A DNA stretch of 62,157 nucleotides, taken from the NCBI GenBank assembly GCA_013141015.1, contig JABFRT010000020.1:1-62157 (forward strand), read 5' to 3'. Made by a program: the position numbers and the translations under genes. This DNA is from Hyphomicrobium sp. (GTDB taxonomy: Bacteria > Pseudomonadota > Alphaproteobacteria > Rhizobiales > Hyphomicrobiaceae). The notes under the pieces were generated by a model. It worked only from the letters and a program-made list of their open reading frames with translations, was not told where the DNA came from and did no database searches. This document shows, piece by piece, positions 35,938-44,820 of the stretch (positions within the stretch are counted from its first letter, which is position 1; each line of letters begins with the position of its first letter).

Positions 35938-38918
35938 TGCCGTTTCAACGTCATCGCATGCCGGTGGGTGGCTTGATCGACCGCAGCCGCAAGATCCGCT
36001 TCGCCTTCGACGGCGTGAACTATGCGGGCTATGCCGGCGATACGCTGGCGTCGGCTTTGCTCGCCAACGGCGTCAAGCTGACCGGGCGCTCGTTCAAGTA
36101 TCACCGTCCGCGCGGCATTATGAGTGCCGGGTCGGAAGAGCCCAATGCGCTGGTTGAACTGCGTACCGGCGCGTATCGCGAGGCCAACACAAAAGCGACG
36201 ACAATTGAAATTTTTGAAGGCCTGAAAGCGTCGAGCCAGAACCGCTGGCCATCATTGGCGTTCGATGTGATGGCCATCAACTCGCTTCTGTCGCCAGTGT
36301 TTGTGGCGGGATTTTACTACAAGACCTTCATGTGGCCGGCGGCATTGTGGGAGAAATTATACGAGCCGCTGATCCGCCGCGCCGCAGGGCTTGGCCGCGC
36401 ATCTGCACAGTCTGATCCGGATACTTACGAAAAGGCCACGGCTTTTTGTGATGTGCTGGTGATCGGCGGGGGCCCAGCCGGTTTATCAGCCGCGTTGCAG
36501 GCCGGCCGGTCCGGCGCGCGCGTTCTGCTGGCCGATGAAAATGCAACGCTTGGCGGGCGCGCCATTGATGACGGCGCGGATATCGATGGTCTGCCGGCCG
36601 CGCAATGGGTTTCATCCGCGATCACTGAACTGGCGTCGTTGAAAAACGTGCGGGTATTCAAGCGCACGACGGTCTTTGGTGCCTACGATGGCGGAACGTT
36701 TGGCGCCGTAGAGCGCGTCAGCGATCACTTGGCAAAAGCGCCAACCGGCCAACCCCGGCAGCGGCTCTGGCATGTCGTCGCCAAACAGTCGATTGTTGCA
36801 GCGGGAGCAACAGAACGGCCGATTGTATTTGCGAATAACGATCGCCCTGGTGTGATGCTGGCAGGAGCCGTGCGCACATATATCAATCGTTATGGCGTAC
36901 GCCCCGGACAGCGCGCGGTGGTGTTTGCCAACAACGATTATGCGGCCAGCACCGTTGCGTCTCTGAACAAGGCGGGCGTTGATGTCGTGGCGCTGGTCGA
37001 TAGCCGCGAAACGCCGAGTGAGGGTGTCCGCGCAATTCTCAATGCCCGGGGCACGCGTCTGATTTCTAGCGCGGTGATCTCCAGCGTTTCAGGAAAGCTG
37101 CGCGTTAAAGGCGTTACCGTGCGCACCGCGGACGGGCGCACCGAAACGCTCGCCTGCGATCTGGTTGCGATGTCGGGTGGATGGACTCCCAATATTCAAC
37201 TGACAACCCACCTTGGCGGCAAGCCGGTTTGGTTGGATGCTATCGGCTCGTTTGTGCCGGGCAAGCTACCACCCGGTATGTCGGCCGCGGGCGCTGCATC
37301 GGGGGCCATGGGTTTGCGGGACGCGCTTGAGAGCGGGCTGGCGAGCGGCAGCGCTGCGGCACGCGCCGCAGGTTTCACGCCCGCCGCTTCAGTAGTACCG
37401 CGTGTTGAAAACGACAGCTCAGCTTTCGCGCCGTTGTGGCGCGTTGATGGTGGACGCGGCAAGGCGTTTGTCGACATGCAGAATGACGTGGCGGTGGGCG
37501 ATATCGAACTCGCCAACCGCGAGGGCTTCCGTTCGGTTGAACACTTGAAGCGCTACACGACGCTTGGCATGGCAACCGATCAGGGACGGACTGCCAACGT
37601 CAACGCGCTTGCGATCATGGCCGGATTGACGGGCAAGCCGATTCCAGAGACCGGAATGACGATGGCTCGCCCGCCGTACACGCCGGTGGCGATTGGTGCG
37701 TTTGCCGGTCATCATCGCGGCAAAGCCTTCAAAGCCACCCGGCGTCCGCCATCATATGCGTGGTCGAAAGAGCAGGGCGCGGTTTTTGTCGAAACCGGTT
37801 TGTGGCTGCGGCCGGGTTTTTTTCCGCGCGCCGGCGAGACCGATTGGCTGCAGACCGTGACGCGCGAGGTCAATACCGTGCGCAACGCGGTTGGCGTTTG
37901 CGATGTGTCGACGCTCGGCAAAATCGACGTGCAGGGGCGCGACGCGGCGGCGTTTCTCGACAAGCTCTATATGAACGGCATGAAGTCGCTGGCCATTGGC
38001 CGGGCGCGCTATGGCTGCATGTTGCGCGAAGACGGTATGCTGATGGACGATGGCACCGTCGCGCGGCTTGGCGAAAACCACTACGTCGTGACCACAACGA
38101 CCGCCAACGCCGTCAAGGTCTCGCAGCACATGGAGCTTTGCCAGCAGTGGCTCTGGCCGGAACTCGATGTGCAGATGATTTCGGCAACCGAACAGTGGGC
38201 GCAATATGCGGTTGCCGGGCCGAAGTCGCGCGGGCTTCTACAGCGCGTCGCCGACCCGGCCTTCGATATTTCAGATGCTGCATTCCCCTATATGCAATCC
38301 GGCGTGATCAGTGTGCTCGGCGGAATCAAGGCGCGATTGTTCCGCCTGTCGTTCTCCGGCGAGCGCGCCTATGAGATCGCGGTTCCAGCACGCTTTGGCG
38401 ACGCGCTGATCCGCCGTTTGATGGAGGCCGGCAAAGACCTCGGCGTTTGCGCTTACGGCACCGAAGCGCTCGGCGTGATGCGCATCGAAAAGGGTCATAT
38501 CAGCGGGCCTGAATTGAACGGCACGACCACTCCGCACGATGTTGGCCTTAGCGGTATGGTCTCGACAAAGAAAGATTTCATCGGCCGTGTTTTGGGCGGG
38601 CGTCCCGGGTTGATTGATCCGGATCGTCCAGCGCTTGTTGGGCTGCGGCCCGTGGATCGCACGGAGCGGCTCCGCTCAGGCGCGCACTTTCTGGGGCGGC
38701 ATGCCAGCGCAACGGCTGGCAACGATGAAGGCCATATGACGTCGGTCGCGTATTCGCCGTCGCTCGGCCATTGGATCGGATTGGGCCTGTTGAAGCGCGG
38801 TCCGCAACGGACGGGCGAGATTGTCCGGGCTTATGACCCGGTGCGCAGTGGCGACACGCTGGTTGAAGTGGTTGCGCCGTGCTTCATCGATACGGCAGGG
38901 GAGAGATTGCGTGGCTGA
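35934..38918 (+). CDS. mgdC: N-methylglutamate dehydrogenase subunit C (SoxA-like alpha subunit)
   Basis: This protein of about 994 residues starts at ATG 35934 with GGAGG just upstream and an ATGA overlap with mgdB. An N-terminal ferredoxin-like part contains IRFAFDGVNYAGYAGDTLASALLANG. An NAD-binding Rossmann fold CDVLVIGGGPAGLSAALQAGRSGARVL lies near residue 165. The C-terminal ~400 residues are an aminomethyltransferase (GcvT-like) tetrahydrofolate-binding domain with VCDVSTLGKIDVQGRDAAAFLDKLY and GHISGPELNGTTTPHDVGL. This gives the route from the N-methyl group to methylene-tetrahydrofolate. The open frame begins earlier, inside mgdB, but no start there is likely. Confidence 0.92.
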   Translation: MMPFQRHRMPVGGLIDRSRKIRFAFDGVNYAGYAGDTLASALLANGVKLTGRSFKYHRPRGIMSAGSEEPNALVELRTGAYREANTKATTIEIFEGLKASSQNRWPSLAFDVMAINSLLSPVFVAGFYYKTFMWPAALWEKLYEPLIRRAAGLGRASAQSDPDTYEKATAFCDVLVIGGGPAGLSAALQAGRSGARVLLADENATLGGRAIDDGADIDGLPAAQWVSSAITELASLKNVRVFKRTTVFGAYDGGTFGAVERVSDHLAKAPTGQPRQRLWHVVAKQSIVAAGATERPIVFANNDRPGVMLAGAVRTYINRYGVRPGQRAVVFANNDYAASTVASLNKAGVDVVALVDSRETPSEGVRAILNARGTRLISSAVISSVSGKLRVKGVTVRTADGRTETLACDLVAMSGGWTPNIQLTTHLGGKPVWLDAIGSFVPGKLPPGMSAAGAASGAMGLRDALESGLASGSAAARAAGFTPAASVVPRVENDSSAFAPLWRVDGGRGKAFVDMQNDVAVGDIELANREGFRSVEHLKRYTTLGMATDQGRTANVNALAIMAGLTGKPIPETGMTMARPPYTPVAIGAFAGHHRGKAFKATRRPPSYAWSKEQGAVFVETGLWLRPGFFPRAGETDWLQTVTREVNTVRNAVGVCDVSTLGKIDVQGRDAAAFLDKLYMNGMKSLAIGRARYGCMLREDGMLMDDGTVARLGENHYVVTTTTANAVKVSQHMELCQQWLWPELDVQMISATEQWAQYAVAGPKSRGLLQRVADPAFDISDAAFPYMQSGVISVLGGIKARLFRLSFSGERAYEIAVPARFGDALIRRLMEAGKDLGVCAYGTEALGVMRIEKGHISGPELNGTTTPHDVGLSGMVSTKKDFIGRVLGGRPGLIDPDRPALVGLRPVDRTERLRSGAHFLGRHASATAGNDEGHMTSVAYSPSLGHWIGLGLLKRGPQRTGEIVRAYDPVRSGDTLVEVVAPCFIDTAGERLRG

Positions 38919-39492
38919 CCAGGCTTTGGCGGCGCAGTCCGCGTTTTCTGAATTAAAGCCTGTGCAAAGTGCGGCGCTCAGCATTGAGGTGCGCGACGGC
39001 TTGACGATTGCCAGCATTGCGGCGGGGAAGGGCAAAGCGGCAGACGTACGCGCGGTGATGCAAAAAGCTTTCGGCATCGATCTTCCGGATAGGCCGCTGC
39101 GCGTTGAAGGCGGCGGCATCTCTGTGATCTGGCATGGGCCTGATCAATGGCTGGCGATTGCACCACGCGGCGCCGGAGACCGGGATCTCGAAAGCGAGTT
39201 GGCGGCTCTGCTCGATGGCATTGCCGCTGTCACCGATCAGTCGGATGGGCGCGCGGTCGTGCGTCTATCGGGTAGCTGCGTGCGCGACGTGCTCGCCAAG
39301 GGCGTGCCGGTTGATTTGCATGCCAGCGCGTTTGCCAGCAACGGCGTGGCAATTACGCATGCCAGCCACATTGGCATCGTGCTCTGGCAAATCGATGAAA
39401 CACCAACTTTTGAAATCGCTCTGTTCCGGTCGTTCGCCGATAGCTTTGCCCATTGGCTGGCGCATGCGTCGGTTGAGTTTACGGCCGGGTGA
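38911..39492 (+). CDS. mgdD: N-methylglutamate dehydrogenase subunit D (SoxG-like gamma subunit)
   Basis: From GTG 38911 the protein has 193 residues. It overlaps the end of mgdC by 8 bp and has GGGGAGAG just upstream. It has the SoxG pattern: ISVIWHGPDQWLAIAPRGAGD in the middle, DQSDGRAVVRLSGSCVRDVLAKG, and LWQIDETPTFEIALFRSFADSFAHWL near the end. It completes the four-subunit dehydrogenase and ends the operon, which then meets the convergent regulator gene 15 bp on. Confidence 0.9.
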   Translation: MADQALAAQSAFSELKPVQSAALSIEVRDGLTIASIAAGKGKAADVRAVMQKAFGIDLPDRPLRVEGGGISVIWHGPDQWLAIAPRGAGDRDLESELAALLDGIAAVTDQSDGRAVVRLSGSCVRDVLAKGVPVDLHASAFASNGVAITHASHIGIVLWQIDETPTFEIALFRSFADSFAHWLAHASVEFTAG

Positions 39493-39507
39493 GCCGCCGT
39501 GAACTTA

Positions 39508-40155
39508 TCAGCGCCGCTGATAGATGATGATTGATAGGTACGTGGCCGGCAGTTTGACCAAACGCTCGGGGCCATGCAACTCGGCTGAATCGAACATGAT
39601 CGAGTCGCCGGGTGTGAGGAGATAGCTGCGCTCACCGTGGGCGTAAGATACTTCGCCGCTCAGCATGTAAATGTACTCAATGCCTTCGTGGCGGAATTCG
39701 GTATAAGCCTCGGCGTCGGTGTTCAGCGTGATGATGTAGGGCTCGACGGCGATGTTGCCACTCAGCGATTGACCGAGCAGTTGGTAGTTGTGGCCAACCT
39801 TGGTGCCGCGGCGGCGGATTGCAACGCCTTCAGTCTTGCGCACATAGGAACATCCGCGTCCGCCTTCGAACGCGGCCAGCAGCATTGTCAGCGGCAAATT
39901 CAATGCGGATGCCAGGTACTGCAGGGTCGAGAGCGACGGCGAGATCTGGCCGTTCTCGATTTTCGACAACATGCCGGGTGATATTTCCGCCGCGGTTGCC
40001 AGTTCGGCGACGGTCAACCCTGCGCGCTTTCTGTAATCGCGCACCTGTGTGCCGATGGCATCTTCGAGTGTGCGCGCTACGATGTCGGGCGCGCCGGAGC
40101 CGGTGGTCAGGGATTTCGGCATCGAGACGCCGCGCGGCTTTTTAGGCAGGGCCAT
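39508..40155 (-). CDS. XRE-cupin transcriptional regulator next to the methylamine operon
   Basis: From ATG 40155 the protein has 215 residues; the frame is open further but the extra part is unlike coding sequence. An HTH_3/XRE domain lies at about residues 30-90 (VRDYRKRAGLTVAELATAAEISPGMLSKIENGQISPSLSTLQYLASAL). A cupin domain follows at about 125-210 (HEGIEYIYMLSGEVSYAHGERSYLLTPGDSIMFDSAELHG). Such regulators sense small molecules through the cupin part. It faces the mgs-gma-mgd operon tail to tail, so control by methylamine, N-methylglutamate or nitrogen status is a reasonable inference. An inverted repeat TATCAGC/GCTGATA at 39506-39522 overlaps its stop and could act as a weak two-way terminator. 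Confidence 0.85.
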   Translation of the reverse strand: MALPKKPRGVSMPKSLTTGSGAPDIVARTLEDAIGTQVRDYRKRAGLTVAELATAAEISPGMLSKIENGQISPSLSTLQYLASALNLPLTMLLAAFEGGRGCSYVRKTEGVAIRRRGTKVGHNYQLLGQSLSGNIAVEPYIITLNTDAEAYTEFRHEGIEYIYMLSGEVSYAHGERSYLLTPGDSIMFDSAELHGPERLVKLPATYLSIIIYQRR

Positions 40156-40623
40156 AGTGGTCCTCGTGACAATCGGTGGTGCAGTCGCGCGAATTACAGG
40201 GCCATCTGTGTGGGGACGGATTGGCCGCAGTCTAAGAGACCAATCAGGCGGAGCGCATCCGGTCAATCGCGTTTTGTAGTGGTGGTGCGCGGGTAGGTTG
40301 CCCGCCGGAATTCCCAACAGAGCCATAGTTGGGGCAATCGGCGTCAAGTGGCGAGAGAAATTGGCGAAGCCGTTCAAAATAGTGCATGCAAAACAATGTG
40401 CTAGAGGAATGCGGAGCCCAAACAAGTCCGGCGCCTACAAGCCGGGCGGGTGGAAGCGGGCAGGACATCGCAGCATGTGGGCTCAGGCGGCGGTAAATGC
40501 CGGTGAATTTAACCTCGCCCGCCACTCGCCTCTATTCTCCGGCACAGTCGCCGGGTTAAAGGTCATCGTGCTGACACCTGCTTCGCTGAATCGGGTGGAG
40601 ATGCAACGTCCGGAGACGCTTCT
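40156..40623. other. Intergenic region between regulator and nuo-side membrane protein
   Basis: About 470 bp with no supported gene; the open frames here lack normal codon use and ribosome-binding sites. It should contain the promoters of the regulator (leftward) and of the membrane protein gene (rightward). I can define neither. Confidence 0.45.
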
Positions 40624-41100
40624 ATGGTTGATAATCTGTTCCTTCTTGCTGTTGCCGCATTGGGATTTGGCCTGTCGCTGGCGACGTACCGGCTGTTTGC
40701 CCGCTCGAATGGCTGGCCGATGGGCGCCCTGCAGTCGGATTTGCCGGTTGTGCCGGTGGCGATCGGCATTGCGGGCCTGCTGGCCGGCTTGGCGTTCGCG
40801 TCGGCGCGCGGTTATGAAGACGGCGGTCTGGTCATTATCGGGTTTGGCATTGTGCTGGCGGCGGTCTGGACCGGGTTCCTGCGCGTTGGCTCGCAGATTG
40901 GCCTGTTCATTGTACCGGTTGTCACATTTCTTTTGCTGCTCGGCTGGCTGTCAGTGCCGCTTGGTTATGCCGAACGCAAATGGGCGACCGAACAGCCGTC
41001 AGAAACTTTGAAACGGCGCGGCCTCATAAAGCCCGACTCGCTGCCAGCTCCGGGTGCGGGCACTGATTCTAGTCAGCCCGCCGGGTCCCCGGTCCGCTAA
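40624..41100 (+). CDS. Hypothetical membrane protein upstream of nuoE
   Basis: This 158-residue protein has four hydrophobic helices (LFLLAVAALGFGLSLATY, VPVAIGIAGLLAGLAFA, GLVIIGFGIVLAAVWTGFL, IGLFIVPVVTFLLLLGWL) and a Pro/Ser-rich tail. I recognise no family. It is rightward like nuoE but separated from it by 267 bp with no gene. That gap ends in a clear GAGGAG ribosome-binding site and may carry a promoter for the nuo genes. Confidence 0.65.
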   Translation: MVDNLFLLAVAALGFGLSLATYRLFARSNGWPMGALQSDLPVVPVAIGIAGLLAGLAFASARGYEDGGLVIIGFGIVLAAVWTGFLRVGSQIGLFIVPVVTFLLLLGWLSVPLGYAERKWATEQPSETLKRRGLIKPDSLPAPGAGTDSSQPAGSPVR

Positions 41101-41367
41101 CCGCCTTGGTCTAAGGTCGCCCTCAGTTGGTCAGGATTTTTGTCGCACCCCGCTTGGCTTCATGCCTGGCGGGGTGAATTACTTGCGCGCCCTGCGTCAA
41201 CGCTTGCGTGGTCAGACTTATCCTCGTACTGGACCGGGTGAATGCTGGAGGGTTAATGTCGCCCGCGCCTTGAGATTCTCGCCGTCACGATCGTGAAACT
41301 TATCCCCGCCCCGGGTAGGCCACGGTACACTCCATGCGTCCTGAGTACTCGAATTGAGGAGCCTCTT

Positions 41368-42603
41368 ATGGCCGTTCGCCGCCTGCACCCGGAACAACCG
41401 GCACATTTCGCCTTTACGGCTGAAAATGAAGCGTGGGCGCGGGCGCGGATTGCCAAGTATCCCGAGGGTAAGCAGGCAGCCGCCATCATTCCGCTGTTGT
41501 GGCGGGCCCAGGAGCAGGCAGGCTGGTTGCCTGAACCGGCCATCCGCTATGTCACTGATATGCTGGGCATGGCCCACATCCGCGGCCTCGAAGTGGCGAC
41601 ATTCTATACAATGTTCCAGCTGTCGCCGGTCGGCAGCAAGGCGCACGTGCAGGTCTGCGGCACCACACCCTGCATGCTGCGCGGATCGAATGATCTGGTC
41701 GACGTCTGCAAGAACCGCATCGCCCACCACCAGCATGAGCTGAACGGCGACGGCACGTTGTCGTGGGAAGAGGTCGAGTGCCTCGGCAATTGCGCCAACG
41801 CACCGATGGTGCAGATCGGCAAAGATACCTTCGAAGATTTGACGCCGTCGTTGCTCGAAGCGGTGATCGATGGGTTCGTCAGGGGCCAGCCGCCGGTTCC
41901 GGGCTCGCAGACCGGGCGCACCGCGTCTTGCCCCGAAGGTGGCGCGACCACGCTTACCGACGCTACGCTGTATGACGGCTCAGGCATCGGCGCTTGGAAG
42001 AAGCGGTTTGAAGACGCTGGCCCGCCGCCGTCCGTGTTGCCGTTGGACGTCGCGACCGGCGCTACACCTCCCGCAGCCGCTGTGACAGCCGCCGCTGCAA
42101 CTGTGGCGGCTGTAGCAGCTGCGGCTCCGGGGGCACCCGCAGCGCCGGCCATTCATCCCGCCGCCCTGACAGCGATGGCCAACGCCGGTCTTGTTAAAGA
42201 GTTGAACGAGCGCGGCGGCGGCAAAGCATTGTCCGCTGACGAGCTTGAAAAAATGAAATCGTCCACTGTGCTGCAGGCGCCGCAGTTTTTGAGCGCTGCA
42301 GGAGCAGCGGCAACGACGAGCGATGCCAAGCCGGAACTTTTGTCGGCACCGCGCGACGGCAAGGGTGATGATCTTGGTCTGATCTGGGGCGTCGCCGAAA
42401 AGCTCGCCGAGAAACTGAACGGCATGGGCATCTGGCATTTCGATCAGATCGCCAAGTGGACGCCGGCCAACGTCGCATGGTTCGAAAGCCAGATGGATGG
42501 CTTCAAGGGCCGCATCGACCGCGACAAATGGATCGAGCAGTGCCAAAAGTTGGCGTCGGGCTGGCGGCCGGACGGCAACGTCGGCGAACGGCCAAAGGGG
42601 TGA
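41368..42603 (+). CDS. nuoE: NADH-quinone oxidoreductase subunit E with C-terminal extension
   Basis: From ATG 41368 (GAGGAG upstream) the protein has 411 residues, against about 160-220 for a plain NuoE. The first ~200 residues are a thioredoxin-like [2Fe-2S] domain with [11 protein letters not shown] (C-x4-C) and CLGNCANAP (C-x3-C), which hold cluster N1a. An Ala/Pro-rich linker (~230-265) leads to a C-terminal helix-hairpin-helix-like part, [47 protein letters not shown] have seen this extension in other Hyphomicrobiales NuoE proteins. It works with NuoF and NuoG in the NADH-oxidising arm. No nuoA-D genes precede it. Confidence 0.93.
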   Translation: MAVRRLHPEQPAHFAFTAENEAWARARIAKYPEGKQAAAIIPLLWRAQEQAGWLPEPAIRYVTDMLGMAHIRGLEVATFYTMFQLSPVGSKAHVQVCGTTPCMLRGSNDLVDVCKNRIAHHQHELNGDGTLSWEEVECLGNCANAPMVQIGKDTFEDLTPSLLEAVIDGFVRGQPPVPGSQTGRTASCPEGGATTLTDATLYDGSGIGAWKKRFEDAGPPPSVLPLDVATGATPPAAAVTAAAATVAAVAAAAPGAPAAPAIHPAALTAMANAGLVKELNERGGGKALSADELEKMKSSTVLQAPQFLSAAGAAATTSDAKPELLSAPRDGKGDDLGLIWGVAEKLAEKLNGMGIWHFDQIAKWTPANVAWFESQMDGFKGRIDRDKWIEQCQKLASGWRPDGNVGERPKG

Positions 42604-42606
42604 GCG

Positions 42607-43017
42607 ATGAGTGATATGCCTCCAGCCCCGGCGAAGACCGGCGGCAAAATCAAGCAGACGATTTCAAGCGCGCCCTGGGTGCGCGTGATGCGTCTGATCA
42701 TTGCAGCGGTGGCGGGCGTTTTGCTGTATCACGCGGCGACGCGGTTTATGGCGGGCCACCTGTCGCCAACCGATAGCTGGCTTGTGGGCATGATCGGCAC
42801 GCTCGGCTTGTCGGCGCTGATCGAAGCAATCTGGCCGGAAGGCGATCACGCGCTGTTGCAGTTCTGGTGCCTGACGACGCTCTCCGCATCCGCGCTCGTC
42901 TCGTGGGCAGCTGGTGGCGAAAAGTGGATTGGAATTCTGGGCGCGGTTCTCCTCGCCATCAGTTTCCTGATTGCAGCCGGAGTTTCGGCGGGAAGGCGTG
43001 CTGACGATGCTGCATGA
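42607..43017 (+). CDS. Hypothetical membrane protein between nuoE and nuoF
   Basis: This 136-residue protein has four hydrophobic segments ([74 protein letters not shown]). It starts 3 bp after nuoE stops and overlaps nuoF by 11 bp, so it is clearly part of the operon. Function is unknown; small membrane proteins occupy this place in other alphaproteobacterial nuo operons. Confidence 0.75.
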   Translation: MSDMPPAPAKTGGKIKQTISSAPWVRVMRLIIAAVAGVLLYHAATRFMAGHLSPTDSWLVGMIGTLGLSALIEAIWPEGDHALLQFWCLTTLSASALVSWAAGGEKWIGILGAVLLAISFLIAAGVSAGRRADDAA

Positions 43018-44293
43018 TCACGACCGTATTTTCCGCAATCTCTATGGCTTCCATGATGCGGGCCTCAAGGGCGCGATCCGGCGTGGCGCGTGGGATGGCA
43101 CGAAGCTGTTCATCGATAAGGGTCACGACTACATCATTGATGAGGTGAAGAAGTCAGGGCTGCGCGGACGCGGCGGCGCCGGATTTCCGACGGGCCTGAA
43201 GTGGTCGTTCATGCCGAAGAACGATCCGCGCCCAAGCTATCTGGTGATCAACGCCGACGAGTCTGAACCCGGCTCGTGCAAAGACCGCGAAATTCTGCGC
43301 CATGATGCGCATCTGCTGGTCGAAGGCGCACTGCTCGCCTCGTTCGCGATGCGCGCCCACACCGCCATTTGCTACGTGCGCGGCGAATACATCCGCGAAC
43401 GAGAAGCCCTGCAGCGCGCGGTCGATGAAGCTTATTCCGCAAACCTGATCGGCAAGAATAACGTCCACGGCTGGGATTTCGAATTCGTCGTGCATCACGG
43501 CGCGGGCGCCTACATTTGCGGCGAAGAAACCGCGATGCTCGAATCCATCGAAGGCAAGAAGGGCCAGCCGCGCTTGAAGCCGCCGTTCCCGGCGAACGTC
43601 GGGCTATGGGGCGCGCCAACCACCATCAACAACGTCGAAAGCATCGCGGTTACCGGTGAAATCCTGCGGCGCGGCGCGACGTGGTTTGCCGACCTCGGCA
43701 TTCCGAACAACACCGGCACCAAGCTGTTCCAGATTTCGGGCCACGTGAATAAGCCGTGCGTCGTCGAAGAAGAGATGGGTATTCCTCTTAAAGAGCTGAT
43801 CGAAACCCATTGCGGCGGCGTGCGCGGCGGATGGGACAATCTGCTGGCCGTCATTCCCGGCGGCTCATCGGTCCGCTGCATCACGGCTGAGCAGGCGACC
43901 GGCGTCACCATGGATTTCGACGCGCTCGGCAAGCTCGGCTCGGGACTCGGCACGGCGGCCGTCATCGTGATGGACAAGTCGACCGACATCATCGCCGCCA
44001 TCCGGCGTCTGGCATATTTCTACAAGCATGAAAGCTGCGGCCAGTGCACGCCGTGCCGCGAAGGCACCGGGTGGATGTGGCGCGTGCTGGAACGCATGGA
44101 GCGCGGCGAAGCGGCCAAGAGCGAGATCGATTTGTTGTGGGATGTGACCAAGCAGGTCGAAGGCCACACCATTTGCGCGCTGGGCGATGCCGCTGCGTGG
44201 CCAGTGCAGGGGCTGATCAAGAATTTCCGCCCGGTCATTGAAGCGCGGATTGACGACTATACCAAGAAGCATTCGCGCCAGGCGGCGGAGTAG
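43007..44293 (+). CDS. nuoF: NADH-quinone oxidoreductase subunit F
   Basis: From ATG 43007 the protein has 428 residues and is the NADH- and FMN-binding subunit. [17 protein letters not shown] binds [26 protein letters not shown] follows, and cluster N3 is held by [15 protein letters not shown] and the Cys in [13 protein letters not shown]. The length is standard. It ends TAG three bases before an ATG that used to be the nuoG start but now opens a 26-bp partial copy of it (see 44297). Confidence 0.95.
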   Translation: MLHDHDRIFRNLYGFHDAGLKGAIRRGAWDGTKLFIDKGHDYIIDEVKKSGLRGRGGAGFPTGLKWSFMPKNDPRPSYLVINADESEPGSCKDREILRHDAHLLVEGALLASFAMRAHTAICYVRGEYIREREALQRAVDEAYSANLIGKNNVHGWDFEFVVHHGAGAYICGEETAMLESIEGKKGQPRLKPPFPANVGLWGAPTTINNVESIAVTGEILRRGATWFADLGIPNNTGTKLFQISGHVNKPCVVEEEMGIPLKELIETHCGGVRGGWDNLLAVIPGGSSVRCITAEQATGVTMDFDALGKLGSGLGTAAVIVMDKSTDIIAAIRRLAYFYKHESCGQCTPCREGTGWMWRVLERMERGEAAKSEIDLLWDVTKQVEGHTICALGDAAAWPVQGLIKNFRPVIEARIDDYTKKHSRQAAE

Positions 44294-44296
44294 CGC

Positions 44297-44322
44297 ATGA
44301 CCAAGAAACGCATCATCGACGG
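44297..44322 (+). repeat. Left copy of the 26-bp direct repeat (duplicated nuoG start)
   Basis: Positions 44297-44322 and 44821-44846 are identical except for one base (G against T at the 14th position). The right copy is the true nuoG start. The pair flanks the DUF559 element, as a target duplication would. Confidence 0.9.
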
Positions 44323-44386
44323 GGGCGCTGTCTCCCTCTCCCCTTGGGGAGAGGGTCGGGGTGAGGGGGCGTGCTCTGATGCGTAG
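44297..44386 (+). CDS. Leader ORF made of duplicated nuoG start fused to the repeat element
   Basis: This 29-codon frame begins with the first codons of nuoG (ATGACCAAGAAAC...) and runs through the left palindrome as [12 protein letters not shown]. It stops at a TAG that overlaps the ATG of the DUF559 gene by 8 bp. It starts 3 bp after the nuoF stop, where the ancestral nuoG start should have been. It probably encodes no function but keeps ribosomes moving from nuoF into the inserted gene. Expression is inferred. Confidence 0.5.
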   Translation: MTKKRIIDGGAVSLSPWGEGRGEGACSDA

Positions 44387-44820
44387 TGGTCTCGTTGAAA
44401 TTGCGCGCGGTCTTCGTCGCAGCAACACGGCGGCGGAAGAGAAATTGTGGGCTGCACTTCGCAACCGGCAAATGGATGGTTGGAAGTTCAAGCGGCAAGT
44501 CCCGTTTGGAAACTACGTGATCGATTTCTTTTGCTACGACGCACGTCTCGCTGTCGAAGTCGATGGAGCAACGCATTCGTCGGAGCAAGAGTTGGCGAAG
44601 GATGCCGAGCGGGCGGAATTCTTGCGATCCAACGGTGTCCACGTCGTGCGGTATACGAACTCGGAAATCGAAGAGAATTTGGATGGCGTGCTCGAAATGA
44701 TCTATTTACATTTGGGCCAGCAGTCCGCCCCCTCACCCGTCACCCCAAGATTTGGCGCTATCGCGCCGGGGTGCCGACCTCTCCCCAAGGGGAGAGGTGA
44801 AGCCGGAGCGCAGTGAGCAA
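44323..44820 (+). mobile_element. DUF559-encoding palindromic element inserted between nuoF and nuoG
   Basis: The insert is 498 bp. Its left end has a perfect 22-bp palindrome (44334-44355, arms CCCTCTCCCC/GGGGAGAGGG) and then CGGGGTGAGGGGGCG. Its right end has a near inverted copy of that (CGCCCCCTCACCCG at 44727) and a second 20-bp palindrome (44778-44797). A DUF559 nuclease gene fills the middle. It is flanked by the 26-bp direct repeat. A shorter element with the same ends lies at 50049-50208. I infer a mobile or duplicating unit; no known transposase is inside. Confidence 0.75.
44379..44816 (+). CDS. DUF559 domain protein (Vsr-like PD-(D/E)XK nuclease)
   Basis: This 145-residue protein starts at ATG 44379. 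Residues 1-115 are a DUF559 domain: SNTAAEEKLWAALRNRQMDGWKFKRQVPFGNYVIDFFCYDARLAVEVDGATH, with Asp and EVD as likely metal ligands, and VVRYTNSEIEENLDGVLEMI near the end. The family shares the fold of the Vsr mismatch endonuclease. The last ~30 residues ([28 protein letters not shown]) are encoded by the right-hand repeat, not by the conserved domain. The stop lies 4 bp before the nuoG ATG. Its lone position inside a complex I operon, between palindromes, suggests it is the cargo or mover of the element. Activity is untested. Confidence 0.85.
   Translation: MRSGLVEIARGLRRSNTAAEEKLWAALRNRQMDGWKFKRQVPFGNYVIDFFCYDARLAVEVDGATHSSEQELAKDAERAEFLRSNGVHVVRYTNSEIEENLDGVLEMIYLHLGQQSAPSPVTPRFGAIAPGCRPLPKGRGEAGAQ

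Noticed and set aside
30007-39492. Reading the operon as a sarcosine oxidase/glx cluster
   Set aside because: The presence of gmaS between mgsABC and mgdABCD, with no serine hydroxymethyltransferase or betaine genes, identifies the N-methylglutamate pathway.
39506-39522. Inverted repeat TATCAGC/GCTGATA between the convergent mgdD and regulator genes as a terminator
   Set aside because: The stem is only seven bases, overlaps the regulator's stop codon and has no T-run on either side, so it is mentioned only as a possibility.
40298-41011. Long rightward ORF overlapping the membrane protein gene at 40624
   Set aside because: It is in the wrong frame relative to the well-formed four-helix membrane protein and is Cys/Arg/Trp-rich.
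44379-44816. DUF559 protein as part of a restriction or very-short-patch repair system
   Set aside because: No DNA methyltransferase is adjacent, and the palindrome-flanked setting inside a nuo operon fits a mobile unit better.
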